From Castellaniella sp049650445 (GTDB taxonomy: Bacteria; Pseudomonadota; Gammaproteobacteria; Burkholderiales; Burkholderiaceae_B): a stretch of 54,126 nucleotides of DNA. This document shows, piece after piece, positions 25,912-34,099 of this stretch. Within the stretch, counting starts at the first letter, position 1. Every line of letters begins with the position of its first letter. Location of the stretch: contig NZ_JBASAD010000039.1 of assembly GCF_049650445.1 (NCBI RefSeq), positions 1-54,126 on the forward strand. The letters run 5' to 3'. Under the pieces are notes generated by a model. That model worked only from the letters and a program-made list of their open reading frames with translations. It was not told the DNA's origin and searched no databases. A program made the translations under genes and the position numbers.

Positions 25912-26730
25912 TCATTCCGCAGCCTGCGTGCGGCGGTAGGGCGCGGGGTCGATGTCGTGTTTGCGCATCAAGGCCCAGAACGCACGCCGGTGCTTCTGGG
26001 CCATGCGTGCCGCCAGGGTGATGTTGCCCGCATGCCGCCCCAGGGCCGCGCGGATGTAGGCACGTTCGAACCGGGCGACGACCTGACATTTGGCGACACG
26101 AAAGGATTCCCGCGACGTGGCCCGCTGCATGGCCACGGCCACCGCATAGGCTTCCAGTTCGTTGCCGGAACGGTCCAGGATGGTGTTGCAGAACGCGATC
26201 TCGGATTCGGTGACGGGCGGTTCGGGCGTGCCGGCCGACAGGACACGCGGGGACAGCGACACGGCCCCGGCGCCCGACAGGCCGGAGCCCGACAAGCCGG
26301 CGCCATAGACCGGCCCCTGTTCGCAGAGACGGGCCGGAGCCAGCAGGTTCAGGGCATGATCCAGACGCGCACGCAGTTCCTCCGGGCAAAAGGGCGGCCG
26401 CAGGAAATCGGCCACCCCCAGCGCCATCAGATCGCGCACGGCCTGGGCCCGCAGACCCACCGCGTAGACCAGCAGCACCGCCGGCAGGCGGCTTGCCAGC
26501 GCGGCCAGCGCCGTGCGCCAATCGCGGATCGAGGATGCATCCACGTACAGCAGCCCGGCGTCGTAGCGGCCCCGCGCCATGGCCGGATCGGCCAGCGCAT
26601 CGGCCGCCGAACCGGGCGGCTGCTGTGGTGTGTGCAGCATCAACCGCCCCCCAAGATGCGGGCCGCGCAAAGCGCCTGCCCAGTCTTCCCTGCCCGGCGC
26701 CAGAATCGCGCAATCCAGCCGTTCCCGCAT
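25912..26730 (-). CDS. Fis-type HTH regulator with a degenerate receiver-like domain
   Basis: The 272-residue protein starts at 26730, with CAGGAGCAGCGAC upstream. The C-terminal 50 residues form a Fis/NtrC-type DNA-binding domain (YIRAALGRHAGNITLAARMAQKHRRAFWALMRKH). Residues about 1-130 look like a response-regulator receiver: YDAGLLYVDASS has a possible Asp64, and VADFLRPPFCPEELRARL is the last helix. The conserved Lys that normally precedes Pro is Arg, and the N-terminal acidic pair is not evident. There is no AAA+ domain, so it is not a sigma-54 activator. A Gly/Ser/Ala linker (about 140-165) joins the parts. It lies downstream of the dipeptide operon and may control it. Confidence 0.72.
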   Translation of the reverse strand: MRERLDCAILAPGREDWAGALRGPHLGGRLMLHTPQQPPGSAADALADPAMARGRYDAGLLYVDASSIRDWRTALAALASRLPAVLLVYAVGLRAQAVRDLMALGVADFLRPPFCPEELRARLDHALNLLAPARLCEQGPVYGAGLSGSGLSGAGAVSLSPRVLSAGTPEPPVTESEIAFCNTILDRSGNELEAYAVAVAMQRATSRESFRVAKCQVVARFERAYIRAALGRHAGNITLAARMAQKHRRAFWALMRKHDIDPAPYRRTQAAE

Positions 26731-26794
26731 GTCGCTGCTCCTGTTCGTATGGTGCGGACAGGATAGAAAAATGACGGTGTGTCGGATAGTCGCA

Positions 26795-26812
26795 AAACTA
26801 CGGCCGTAGTTT
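26795..26812. promoter_or_regulatory. Perfect 18-bp palindrome upstream of the Fis-type regulator gene
   Basis: AAACTACGGCCGTAGTTT lies 65 bp before the regulator start and 45 bp after the ddpF stop. It is a candidate operator for autoregulation by the Fis-type protein. A weak terminator for the ddp operon is the alternative, since on the minus strand the stem is followed by only one more T. Confidence 0.6.
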
Positions 26813-26857
26813 CCACAATGACCCTCCCGGATCACAGGCCGCGTGCCGCCGTACCGC

Positions 26858-27916
26858 TCAGGCGCCAGCCCCCTGGCGCGTTCCCGCCACATGGCAGCGA
26901 TAGGCGTGCAGGGGCTCGTCGGGCCGGGCCAGCAGGACTTGCGGCTGGTCGCAACCGGTCGTCGCCCAAGGACAGCGGCCGCGAAAGAAACAGCCTTGCG
27001 GCAGCGCGCTGTTACCCGGCAGCTCGGCCGGGACGGCCGGCGCGGCTTCGGGCCAGGGTCGATCCAGGCGCGGCACGGCATCGAGCAGTTCGCGCGTGTA
27101 AGGGTGGCGCGGGGATTCCAGCACCTGCGCGGCCGGCCCCTGTTCGACCACCTGGCCCAGATACATCACCGCCACCCGATCGCACAGATGGCGCACGACC
27201 GAGACGTTGTGAGAAATCAGCACGTAGGTCAGGCCGTGTGCACGGCGCAGTGCGCCCAGCAGGTTCAGGATCTGCGCCTGGACGGAAATGTCCAGCGCAG
27301 AGGTCGGCTCGTCCAGCACGATGACGTCGGGCTCCGGGGCGAGCGCCCGGGCGATGGCGATCCGCTGGCGCTGTCCTCCGGAAAACTCATGCACGTAGCG
27401 GTCGAGCTGCTCGGGGCGCAGACCGACTTGCAGGGCCAGGGCATCGGCCCGCGCACGCAAGGTGGTCTTGTCCAGGCGACCGCCTCGCGGCGCAGCCGCA
27501 CGGCGGCCTGCGGCCACCAGCGGTTCGATGATGACCCGCCAGGCGGGCAGGCGCGGGTCCAGTGAGGACTGCGGGTCCTGAAACACGATCTGGACGTCGG
27601 CCGGGCGGCCGTCGGCGCGCGGCAGCCGCGACAGTTCACCCTGGGAGGGCGGCAACAAGTTCATCAGCACCGCCGCCAGGGTGCTTTTGCCGCAGCCGGA
27701 CTCGCCGACGATGCCGAAGGCCTCGCCGCGCCGCACCTGCAGGCTGACACCGTTCAAGGCATGAGCGTGGCGCACCGCCCGGCCGCGCCAATCCCGGGCC
27801 AGCGGAAAGCGCACATGAATCTCGTGGGCGTCCAGCACCAACGAGCCCTGCATGGCGTGGACGCCCGGGCCAGATGCCGGACGCGCCCCGATGCCGGCCG
27901 TGCCGACGGGCGTCAT
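26858..27916 (-). CDS. ddpF: Dipeptide ABC transporter ATPase (DppF/DdpF type)
   Basis: This 352-residue ATPase has Walker A GESGCGKST, Q-loop IVFQDPQSSLDPR, signature EFSGGQRQRIAIARAL, Walker B VIVLDEPTSALD and switch LISHNVSVV. The C-terminal oligopeptide-transporter extension HPYTRELLDAVPRLD is followed by the cysteine motif CFFRGRCPWATTGCDQ, which often binds an Fe-S cluster in this group. The ATG at 27916 overlaps the ddpD stop by 4 bp. It is the last gene of the leftward dipeptide operon and pairs with DdpD on the inner face of the membrane. Confidence 0.9.
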   Translation of the reverse strand: MTPVGTAGIGARPASGPGVHAMQGSLVLDAHEIHVRFPLARDWRGRAVRHAHALNGVSLQVRRGEAFGIVGESGCGKSTLAAVLMNLLPPSQGELSRLPRADGRPADVQIVFQDPQSSLDPRLPAWRVIIEPLVAAGRRAAAPRGGRLDKTTLRARADALALQVGLRPEQLDRYVHEFSGGQRQRIAIARALAPEPDVIVLDEPTSALDISVQAQILNLLGALRRAHGLTYVLISHNVSVVRHLCDRVAVMYLGQVVEQGPAAQVLESPRHPYTRELLDAVPRLDRPWPEAAPAVPAELPGNSALPQGCFFRGRCPWATTGCDQPQVLLARPDEPLHAYRCHVAGTRQGAGA

Positions 27917-28938
27917 GTCATGTCTCCCGCAGACTGCACGGCCGGCGCCGGAGCCGGGTCTGAGTCGAGCGGATGCCAACAGGCCACCCGGCGTTCCGGC
28001 GCGGCCCCAGGCCGCAACTCAGGTCGCTGGCGGCAAGCATCGTCCGCAAACGCGCAGCGGTCGAAGAACACACAGCCCTGCGGCGGCTGCCGCATGTCCG
28101 GCACCCGGCCCGGGATGGCGGCCAGATCGGCACCCGGCACGGCGCGCTCCGGCAAGCCATCGAGCAAACCGCGCGTGTAGGGATGGCACGGAGCGCCCAG
28201 TACCTGGCCGGTCGGTCCCTGCTCGACCACCGTCCCCGCGTACATGACGTACACCCGGTCGCAGAACTGCGACACCACGGCCATATCGTGGGTGATGAAC
28301 AGGATCGCGGTGCCGCGCTCGCGCGCCCGCTGGCGCAGCAACTGCAGGACCTGGCGCTGCACCGTCACGTCCAGCGCCGTGGTGGGCTCGTCGGCGATCA
28401 GCAGCGCCGGATCGCAGGAAAACGCCATCGCCACCATCACCCGCTGGCGCATGCCGCCGGACAACTCGAAGGGATAGGCCCGCAGCGTCCGCTCCGGATC
28501 GGGGATCATCATGTCGCGCAGCAGCCCGCTGGCGCGCGCCAGGGCCTCGCGTCGGCTCAGGCGGTGATGCGCGCACAACACGCCCGCCAGTTGATCGCCG
28601 ATGCGCCGGGTCGGGTTCAGGGCAGTCATCGGCTCCTGGAAAATCATCGCCGCGCGGCGTCCGCGCCATTGCCGCATCTGTGCTTCGGATGCGGCCAGCA
28701 CGTCCTCGCCGCACAGCCGCAGGCCGCCATGCGTGACGCGGTAGCCGCCCGGGGGCAGCAGCCGCAGCGCCGTCATGGCCGTCACCGACTTGCCGGAGCC
28801 GGATTCGCCCACCACGCCGACGATCTCGCCCGGCATGACGCGCAGATTGACGCCAGCCAGCGCCCGGACCGAGCCGCCGAAGACGGGGAATTCCAGCGAC
28901 AGGTCGCGAATATCCAGGACGGGTTCCGTCATGCTCAT
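27913..28938 (-). CDS. ddpD: Dipeptide ABC transporter ATPase (DppD/DdpD type)
   Basis: The 341-residue protein carries Walker A GESGSGKS, Q-loop MIFQEPMTALNP, signature ELSGGMRQRVMVAMA, Walker B LLIADEPTTALD and FITHDMAVV. The C-terminal extension HPYTRGLLDGLPE precedes the cysteine cluster CVFFDRCAFADDAC. The start at 28938 overlaps the ddpC stop by 4 bp; an internal ATG at 28932 is the alternative. It hydrolyses ATP together with DdpF to power dipeptide import. Confidence 0.9.
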   Translation of the reverse strand: MSMTEPVLDIRDLSLEFPVFGGSVRALAGVNLRVMPGEIVGVVGESGSGKSVTAMTALRLLPPGGYRVTHGGLRLCGEDVLAASEAQMRQWRGRRAAMIFQEPMTALNPTRRIGDQLAGVLCAHHRLSRREALARASGLLRDMMIPDPERTLRAYPFELSGGMRQRVMVAMAFSCDPALLIADEPTTALDVTVQRQVLQLLRQRARERGTAILFITHDMAVVSQFCDRVYVMYAGTVVEQGPTGQVLGAPCHPYTRGLLDGLPERAVPGADLAAIPGRVPDMRQPPQGCVFFDRCAFADDACRQRPELRPGAAPERRVACWHPLDSDPAPAPAVQSAGDMT

Positions 28939-29768
28939 TTCGCCCTCGACTTCGGATCCAGCAAGTCGCGCACACCGTCGCCCACCAGATTGCAGGCCAG
29001 CGCCGTCACCAGGATCGCACAGCCCGGCGTCACGGTGTACCACCACTGATCCAGCAGAAAATTGCGCCCCGTCGCCACCATGGCGCCCCACTCGGCCGTG
29101 GGCTGCTGCGCACCCAGGCCGATGAAGCCCAGCGCCGCCGCCATCAGGATCGCCCCGCCGATGTCCAGCGTGGCCTGCACCACCAGGGGCGAAGCCGCAT
29201 TGCGCGCCACGTGCCAGCGCACCACGTGGCGCCGCGTCGCGCCAAAGGTCCAGGCCGCCCGCACATAGGCCATCTCGCGGATGCTCAGGGTCTGACCGCG
29301 CGCCAGCCGCACATAGAACGGAATCCGGACCAGCGTGATCGCCAGCATGGCATTGAACAGGCTGGGGCCCAACGCGGCCGCCAGCGCCATGATCAGCACC
29401 AGCGACGGCACCGACAGCACCACGTCCATCGACCGCATGATCAGGCCGTCAAGGCGGCCGCCCACGATCCCGGAGAAACAGCCGATCACGGCGCCCACGA
29501 TGCTGGCGCAGCCGGCGACGAACAGCCCCACCCCGATGGATTGGCGCCCGCCGTAGAGCACGCGGCTGAAGATGTCCCGGCCGACCTCGTCGGTGCCGAA
29601 CCAGTGCGCCGCCGACGGCGCCGCCAGCCGGTGCACCAGGTCGAGCTTTTCGGGATCGTAGGGCGCCACCCAGTCCGCCAGGATCACGGCCAGCCCCACC
29701 GCCGCGAGGATCGCCAGCCCCAGCAACATCAGGGGGTTGCGGCGCAACTGGTACAGCACATAGCTCAT
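28935..29768 (-). CDS. ddpC: Dipeptide ABC transporter permease (DppC/DdpC type)
   Basis: This 277-residue inner-membrane permease begins with the family N-terminus (NPLMLLGLAILAAVGLAVILADWVAPYDPEKLD), then HWFGTDEVGRDIFSRVLYGGRQSI. The ATPase-coupling EAA-like loop is REMAYVRAAWTFGATRRHVVRWH, and the C-terminal part has LGFIGLGAQQPTAEWGAM. About six helices are visible. Both ends overlap neighbours by 4 bp, showing tight coupling within the operon. Confidence 0.92.
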   Translation of the reverse strand: MSYVLYQLRRNPLMLLGLAILAAVGLAVILADWVAPYDPEKLDLVHRLAAPSAAHWFGTDEVGRDIFSRVLYGGRQSIGVGLFVAGCASIVGAVIGCFSGIVGGRLDGLIMRSMDVVLSVPSLVLIMALAAALGPSLFNAMLAITLVRIPFYVRLARGQTLSIREMAYVRAAWTFGATRRHVVRWHVARNAASPLVVQATLDIGGAILMAAALGFIGLGAQQPTAEWGAMVATGRNFLLDQWWYTVTPGCAILVTALACNLVGDGVRDLLDPKSRAK

Positions 29769-30787
29769 CCGACCTCCTGGATGCGCGGATCGAGCCGCCG
29801 GTACAACAGGTCCACCAGCAGGTTCAGAATCACGTAGGCGAAGGACACCACCACGGCAAAGCCCATCACCGCCGGGAAATCCAGCGCCTGGATCGAATCC
29901 ACCACATAGGCGCCCATGCCCGGCCAGCCGAACACGGTCTCCGTCAGCACCGCCCCGTACAACAGATCGCCCAGCGCCAGGCCCAGCACCGTCACGGAAG
30001 GGATCAGCGCATTGGGCAAGGCATGGCGCACGACCACGGCCCAGGGGCTCAGGCCGTAGGCGCGGGCCGTACGCACGTAATCTTCTCCCAACTGTTCCAG
30101 CATGGACGAACGCACCTGCCGCGCCACCACGCCCAGGTGCACGAAACCCAGCGTCAGCGCGGGCAGGATCAGGTGTTCCAGCGCGCTGCGCCAGACGGTC
30201 CAGTCACCCGCCACCGCCGCATCGATCAAGTACAAGCCCGTGAGGCTGGGCGGCGGCGCCAGGCCCTGGTCGATGCGCCCGCCGCCCGGCAGCCAGCCGA
30301 GCTCGCCGTAAAACAGCACGATCAGGCCCAGCCCCAGCCAGAAGGCCGGCGTGGAAATGCCCGTGACGGCCAGCGTGCGCGCGACGTGATCGACGAAACG
30401 GTTGCGATAGACCGCCGACAGCACGCCCAGGGGAATGCCCAGCAGCGTCGCCAGCAGCAAAGCCACCAGCGCCAGTTCCAGGGTGGCGGGGAAGAACGCG
30501 GCAATGTCCTGCAGCACCGGCCGGTGCGTGCGGATGGAGGTCCCCAGATCGCCTTGCAGCAACTGCCCCATGTAGTGCAGATACTGCTGCGGCAAGGGCA
30601 GATCCAGGCCCAGTTGCGCGCGGATGTGGGCGACGATTTCCGGCGTGGCGCGGTCGCCCGCGACCAGGCGAGCCGGGTCGCCGGGCACCATATGGGAAAT
30701 GGCGAAGGTGATCAGGGACACCCCGACCACCACCCAGACCAGGCTGGCCAGCCGGCGGCGCACCACAGACAGCCAGGACACGCTCAT
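29765..30787 (-). CDS. ddpB: Dipeptide ABC transporter permease (DppB/DdpB type)
   Basis: The 340-residue permease has the DppB N-terminus (LASLVWVVVGVSLITFAISHMVPGDPARLV), a periplasmic loop, and the coupling segment YVRTARAYGLSPWAVVVRHALPNALIP. The end reads YVILNLLVDLLYRRLDPRI, as in typical family members. It forms the channel with DdpC. The gene begins 3 bp after the binding-protein stop. Confidence 0.92.
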   Translation of the reverse strand: MSVSWLSVVRRRLASLVWVVVGVSLITFAISHMVPGDPARLVAGDRATPEIVAHIRAQLGLDLPLPQQYLHYMGQLLQGDLGTSIRTHRPVLQDIAAFFPATLELALVALLLATLLGIPLGVLSAVYRNRFVDHVARTLAVTGISTPAFWLGLGLIVLFYGELGWLPGGGRIDQGLAPPPSLTGLYLIDAAVAGDWTVWRSALEHLILPALTLGFVHLGVVARQVRSSMLEQLGEDYVRTARAYGLSPWAVVVRHALPNALIPSVTVLGLALGDLLYGAVLTETVFGWPGMGAYVVDSIQALDFPAVMGFAVVVSFAYVILNLLVDLLYRRLDPRIQEVG

Positions 30788-30790
30788 GAC

Positions 30791-32353
30791 TTACTTCGTC
30801 ATGTCGGCAACGTTGAACACGCGCTCCAGCATGGGATTGAAGACGAAGCCCTTGACGTTCGCCCCCAGCCCGGCCTGATAGTTTTTCTGATACAGGTAGG
30901 CGTAGGCCGCGTCCTTCACGACCTGCGCCTGGACCTGCTTGTAGAGCGCCACGCGTTTGGCCTGGTCGCTGAGCGTGGCGGCCTCGCGCAGCCACTGGTC
31001 CACCTGGGGATTGGAATAGAAGGAACGGTTGCCCGCCAGGCCCTTCTTGCCCGAATCGAACCAATAGCTGGTGAACATGTAGGGATCGGCGAAGTCCGGG
31101 CTCCAGTTGCCGATGGAAATGTCGAAATTGCCTTGGCCCAGGTTTTCACGCAAGGTGGCGTTGGCCAGCTTTTCGAGCTTGACCGGCACGCCGATCGCCG
31201 TCAGATTGGCCTGCACCGTCAGGGCGATGGGCTCCCAGGCGGGGTCCTGGGTGGAATAGCGCAGCAGCAGCGGCGACTTCACCCCGCCGGCCTTTTCCAC
31301 CAGCGCCTTGGCCGCCGCCACGTCCTGCCTGGGCTGCGGCAGATCGGCGTCATAGCCCCACATGCCCTCGGGGATCGGGCCGCGCATCTGCTTGGCCTGA
31401 CCCATCATGATGCCATCCACGATGCCCTGGTAGTCCAGCGCGGCCACCACGGCACGGCGCAGGTCCGCGTTTTCCAGCGGTCCCTTGGCATTGTTCAGGT
31501 ACAGGTAGGTCACCCGCAGCGACGGGAATTCGGCCACGACCACGTCCTTGGTTTTCTTCAGGGCCTGGAGCTGATCCACCGGCAGTTCCTCGGCCACGTC
31601 CAGATCGCCCTTTTGCAGTTGCAGGCGGCGCGCGGACGATTCCGGCACGATCTTCACCACGAACTTGTCCAGCGCCGGCTTTTTGGAGCCCGCGTAATGC
31701 GGATTGCGCTCCAGCAACAGCGACTGGCCCTTCTGCCAGGACACCAACTGGTAGGGTCCGGAGCCCGCCGTATTGCCCGACAGCCAGGCATCGGCGTCAT
31801 CACGCTGCATGGCCTTGGGGTTGACGATGGAAGCGCCATTATTGGCCAGCGTGTAGAGGAACGGCGCGAAAGGCTTTTGCAGCGTGAACTGCACAGTCTG
31901 CACGTCCAGAGCGTCGATCTTCATGTCGGCGGGGAAGGCCTCGGACGGCCCCTGCTTCTTGGCCAGCAGACGTTCGAAGGACTGCTTCACCGCCTGAGCG
32001 TTCACGGGACTGCCGTCGGAAAACTGCTGGCCTGCGTTCAGCTTGAACGTCCAGACCAGATTGTCCGGCGAGGCGGACCAACTGGCCGCCAGATCGCCCT
32101 CGACCTCGGTCGAGCCCTTGCCATCGACCTGCTTGTAGCGCATCAGGCGCTGATAGGCCGGATAGGTGACCGTCCAGTCGTTGTTGTCGATCGTGATGGC
32201 CGGGTCCAGCGTCTGCGGGTCGGCCGGCTTGCCGATCACCAGCGTATCGGCCGGCGTCGCCGCCAGCGCCCCGCCCGCCAGGGCCCAGGCCCCCGCGCCC
32301 AGCACGGCCGCCATCAGGGTGCGGCGCATGCCCGTTCGAATTCTGGATTGCAT
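30791..32353 (-). CDS. ddpA: Dipeptide ABC transporter substrate-binding protein (DppA/DdpA type)
   Basis: The 520-residue protein has a Sec signal peptide (MQSRIRTGMRRTLMAAVLGAGAWALAGGALA) and the SBP family 5 fold: GKPADPQTLDPAITIDNNDW, LVWTFKLNAGQQFSDGSPVNAQAV and YLYLNNAKGPLENADLRRAV. It binds di- or oligopeptides in the periplasm. Coupling with a DdpX-type dipeptidase gene immediately upstream points to D-alanyl-D-alanine or related wall-derived dipeptides. GGAGGAGACACCT upstream fixes the start. Confidence 0.9.
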   Translation of the reverse strand: MQSRIRTGMRRTLMAAVLGAGAWALAGGALAATPADTLVIGKPADPQTLDPAITIDNNDWTVTYPAYQRLMRYKQVDGKGSTEVEGDLAASWSASPDNLVWTFKLNAGQQFSDGSPVNAQAVKQSFERLLAKKQGPSEAFPADMKIDALDVQTVQFTLQKPFAPFLYTLANNGASIVNPKAMQRDDADAWLSGNTAGSGPYQLVSWQKGQSLLLERNPHYAGSKKPALDKFVVKIVPESSARRLQLQKGDLDVAEELPVDQLQALKKTKDVVVAEFPSLRVTYLYLNNAKGPLENADLRRAVVAALDYQGIVDGIMMGQAKQMRGPIPEGMWGYDADLPQPRQDVAAAKALVEKAGGVKSPLLLRYSTQDPAWEPIALTVQANLTAIGVPVKLEKLANATLRENLGQGNFDISIGNWSPDFADPYMFTSYWFDSGKKGLAGNRSFYSNPQVDQWLREAATLSDQAKRVALYKQVQAQVVKDAAYAYLYQKNYQAGLGANVKGFVFNPMLERVFNVADMTK

Positions 32354-32389
32354 AGGTGTCTCCTCCGATGAAATCGTCTCGAAATCGTT

Positions 32390-32947
32390 TCAGTCCACGT
32401 CAACCCGGACCATATCGCTTTCCGGCAGTAAGGCATATTCCTGCGCATCGGGCAATTCGTAATGCCACCACTCCGTCGGAATCGAGCAGAATCCAGCCTG
32501 CAGCATGATCCCCAGCAGCAGATGCCGGTTGCGCTGCGCGTCGGGCGGCAGATCGTCGCGATCGTGATGCGACTGGTCACGCATGTCGTCGAAACCCGTG
32601 CCCATGTCCAGCGGCACGCCGCCGGCGTCCAGCAGCCCCACGTCCACCGCCACGCCCCGGGTGTGATTCGACCCCTGGGACGCGTCCGCCACGTAGCGCG
32701 GATCAGGCAACAGCCGCCAGAACACCGCCTGGGCCGCCGCCGGGCGGTAGGCGTCGTAGACGATCAGGCCCAGGCCCGCCCGCCGCGCCGCACGCGCCGC
32801 CCGCTGCAGACAGTCCGCCGCGATCGGTCTCAGGGCGCACCGGGCGCCGGAGGCATACACCGGCCGGCCAGTCAGGTTGTCGGGTGTGGCGTAGGCCAGC
32901 GAAATACGCAGGCCATCAGTTTCGGGAATTGCGATCAGGTCCGGCAT
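32390..32947 (-). CDS. ddpX: D-alanyl-D-alanine dipeptidase (VanX/DdpX family)
   Basis: DdpX is a zinc enzyme that cleaves D-Ala-D-Ala. The 185-residue product has the zinc motif SNHTRGVAVDVGL (His and Asp ligands) and EWWHYEL (catalytic Glu and third ligand His), plus VYDAYRPAAAQ with the transition-state Arg. The ATG at 32947 has AGGACACAC upstream; another frame start lies 15 bp earlier without such a signal. It is first in the operon, 36 bp before ddpA, as in the E. coli ddpXABCDF cluster. It has no signal peptide, so cleavage would follow uptake, in the cytoplasm. Confidence 0.9.
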   Translation of the reverse strand: MPDLIAIPETDGLRISLAYATPDNLTGRPVYASGARCALRPIAADCLQRAARAARRAGLGLIVYDAYRPAAAQAVFWRLLPDPRYVADASQGSNHTRGVAVDVGLLDAGGVPLDMGTGFDDMRDQSHHDRDDLPPDAQRNRHLLLGIMLQAGFCSIPTEWWHYELPDAQEYALLPESDMVRVDVD

Positions 32948-33170
32948 GTGTGTCCTGTCCATCCGGATCGACGCAGGCTGCGCTGCATCGGCCCAGGCTC
33001 ATGGGATGTGGGACAAATATTCTACTGACATTCCAGGCGACCGCCCGCAGGCGCTCACCGGCGAACCATGGTGCACCGCGGCACCGCATTGATGCAGGCC
33101 TGCCCCATCGGCGGGCCCTCCGGCCCGTCCGGACCGAAGGCGCCTCCCGCCTGAACACGATCCGGAAAGT

Positions 33171-33186
33171 TGGCACGTGAATTGCT
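33171..33186 (+). promoter_or_regulatory. Sigma-54 (RpoN) promoter of the nitrite assimilation operon
   Basis: TGGCAC-GTGAA-TTGCT is an exact match to the -24/-12 consensus TGGCAC-N5-TTGCW, with transcription expected near 33197, about 30 bp before the nirC ATG. A TGGTGCA half-site resembling NtrC boxes lies at 33069-33075, but no full NtrC dyad was found. Confidence 0.85.
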
Positions 33187-33226
33187 TCACTCTGAATGAA
33201 GTCCTTTCATTGACAGGGAGAGCACC

Positions 33227-34063
33227 ATGTACGACGACACCATCGACGGTTTCGTGAAAGCCGCCAACGCCAAACTCGACCTGCTGCGCCGCGCGCCGCA
33301 CGGATTCTTCGTGGGCTGCATGCTGGCCGGCGCCTATATCGGCCTGGGCATCCTGCTGATTCTCAGCCTGGGCAGCCACGTGCCGCCGGACCTGCGCCCG
33401 CTCGTCATGGGCGCCACGTTCGGCATCGCACTGATCCTCGTTGTCATCGCCGGCGCCGAACTGTTCACGGGCCACACCATGGTCATGGCCCTGCGACGCT
33501 ACCGGGGCCAGGGGAGTTGGGCCGAGGCTTTCTCGGTCCTGGGCGTGAGCTGGGTCGGCAATCTGTGCGGCGCCGCCGTGCTGGCGGGCCTGTTCGTCAT
33601 GGGCGGAGGCGGCGGGCTGCTGGACGATCCCCAAGGCCTGCTGATGACGGCCGCTGCGCACAAGATGAACGGCACCGCCGCGAGCCTGTTCGCCCGCGCC
33701 GTGCTGTGCAACTGGCTGGTCTGCCTGGCGGTCTGGATGTCGGCCCGCGTGTCCTCCGACAGCGCGCGCTGCATCGTCATCTCCTGGTGCCTGATGGCCT
33801 TCATCGCCAGCGGCTACGAGCACAGCGTGGCGAACATGACCTTGTTGCTGCTGGCCCTGGCCGGCAACCACCCCGAGACCGTGAGCCTGGGCGGCATGGT
33901 CTGGAACCTGGTCTGGGTGACGCTGGGGAATCTCGCAGGCGGGGCCGTCTTCGTCGCGGGGGCCTACCGGGCGGCCTCGCCCGCCCGGCCCGTCCCGGCA
34001 CCCGCCACCGTCCGGGAATCCGACGCACGACCCGCCCTGGACACGCCCACCGCGCGGCCCTGA
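33227..34063 (+). CDS. nirC: Formate/nitrite transporter (FocA/NirC family)
   Basis: The 278-residue inner-membrane protein has six hydrophobic helices and FNT signatures: PHGFFVGCMLAGAYIGLGILL, AGAELFTGHTMVMAL (second helix break), GVSWVGNLCGA, LCNWLVCLAVWM and GYEHSVANMTLLLLAL (with the pore His). It forms a pentameric channel for nitrite. It is the first gene of the nirC-nirB-nirD-cobA-cysG run and follows a sigma-54 promoter and GGGAGAGCACC. Its C-terminal 30 residues are Pro/Ala-rich and probably disordered. Confidence 0.9.
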   Translation: MYDDTIDGFVKAANAKLDLLRRAPHGFFVGCMLAGAYIGLGILLILSLGSHVPPDLRPLVMGATFGIALILVVIAGAELFTGHTMVMALRRYRGQGSWAEAFSVLGVSWVGNLCGAAVLAGLFVMGGGGGLLDDPQGLLMTAAAHKMNGTAASLFARAVLCNWLVCLAVWMSARVSSDSARCIVISWCLMAFIASGYEHSVANMTLLLLALAGNHPETVSLGGMVWNLVWVTLGNLAGGAVFVAGAYRAASPARPVPAPATVRESDARPALDTPTARP

Positions 34064-34099
34064 GTCTCATCCAACTACCGGATTTTCCTGGAGCGAACC

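Noticed and set aside
30023..32371. A 782-codon plus-strand frame opposite ddpB and ddpA
   Set aside because: Shadow of typical transporter genes; composition is that of reverse-complemented coding sequence.
33058..33080. NtrC-binding dyad upstream of the sigma-54 promoter
   Set aside because: Only the TGGTGCA half is present; the partner half does not match, so it is mentioned only as a half-site.
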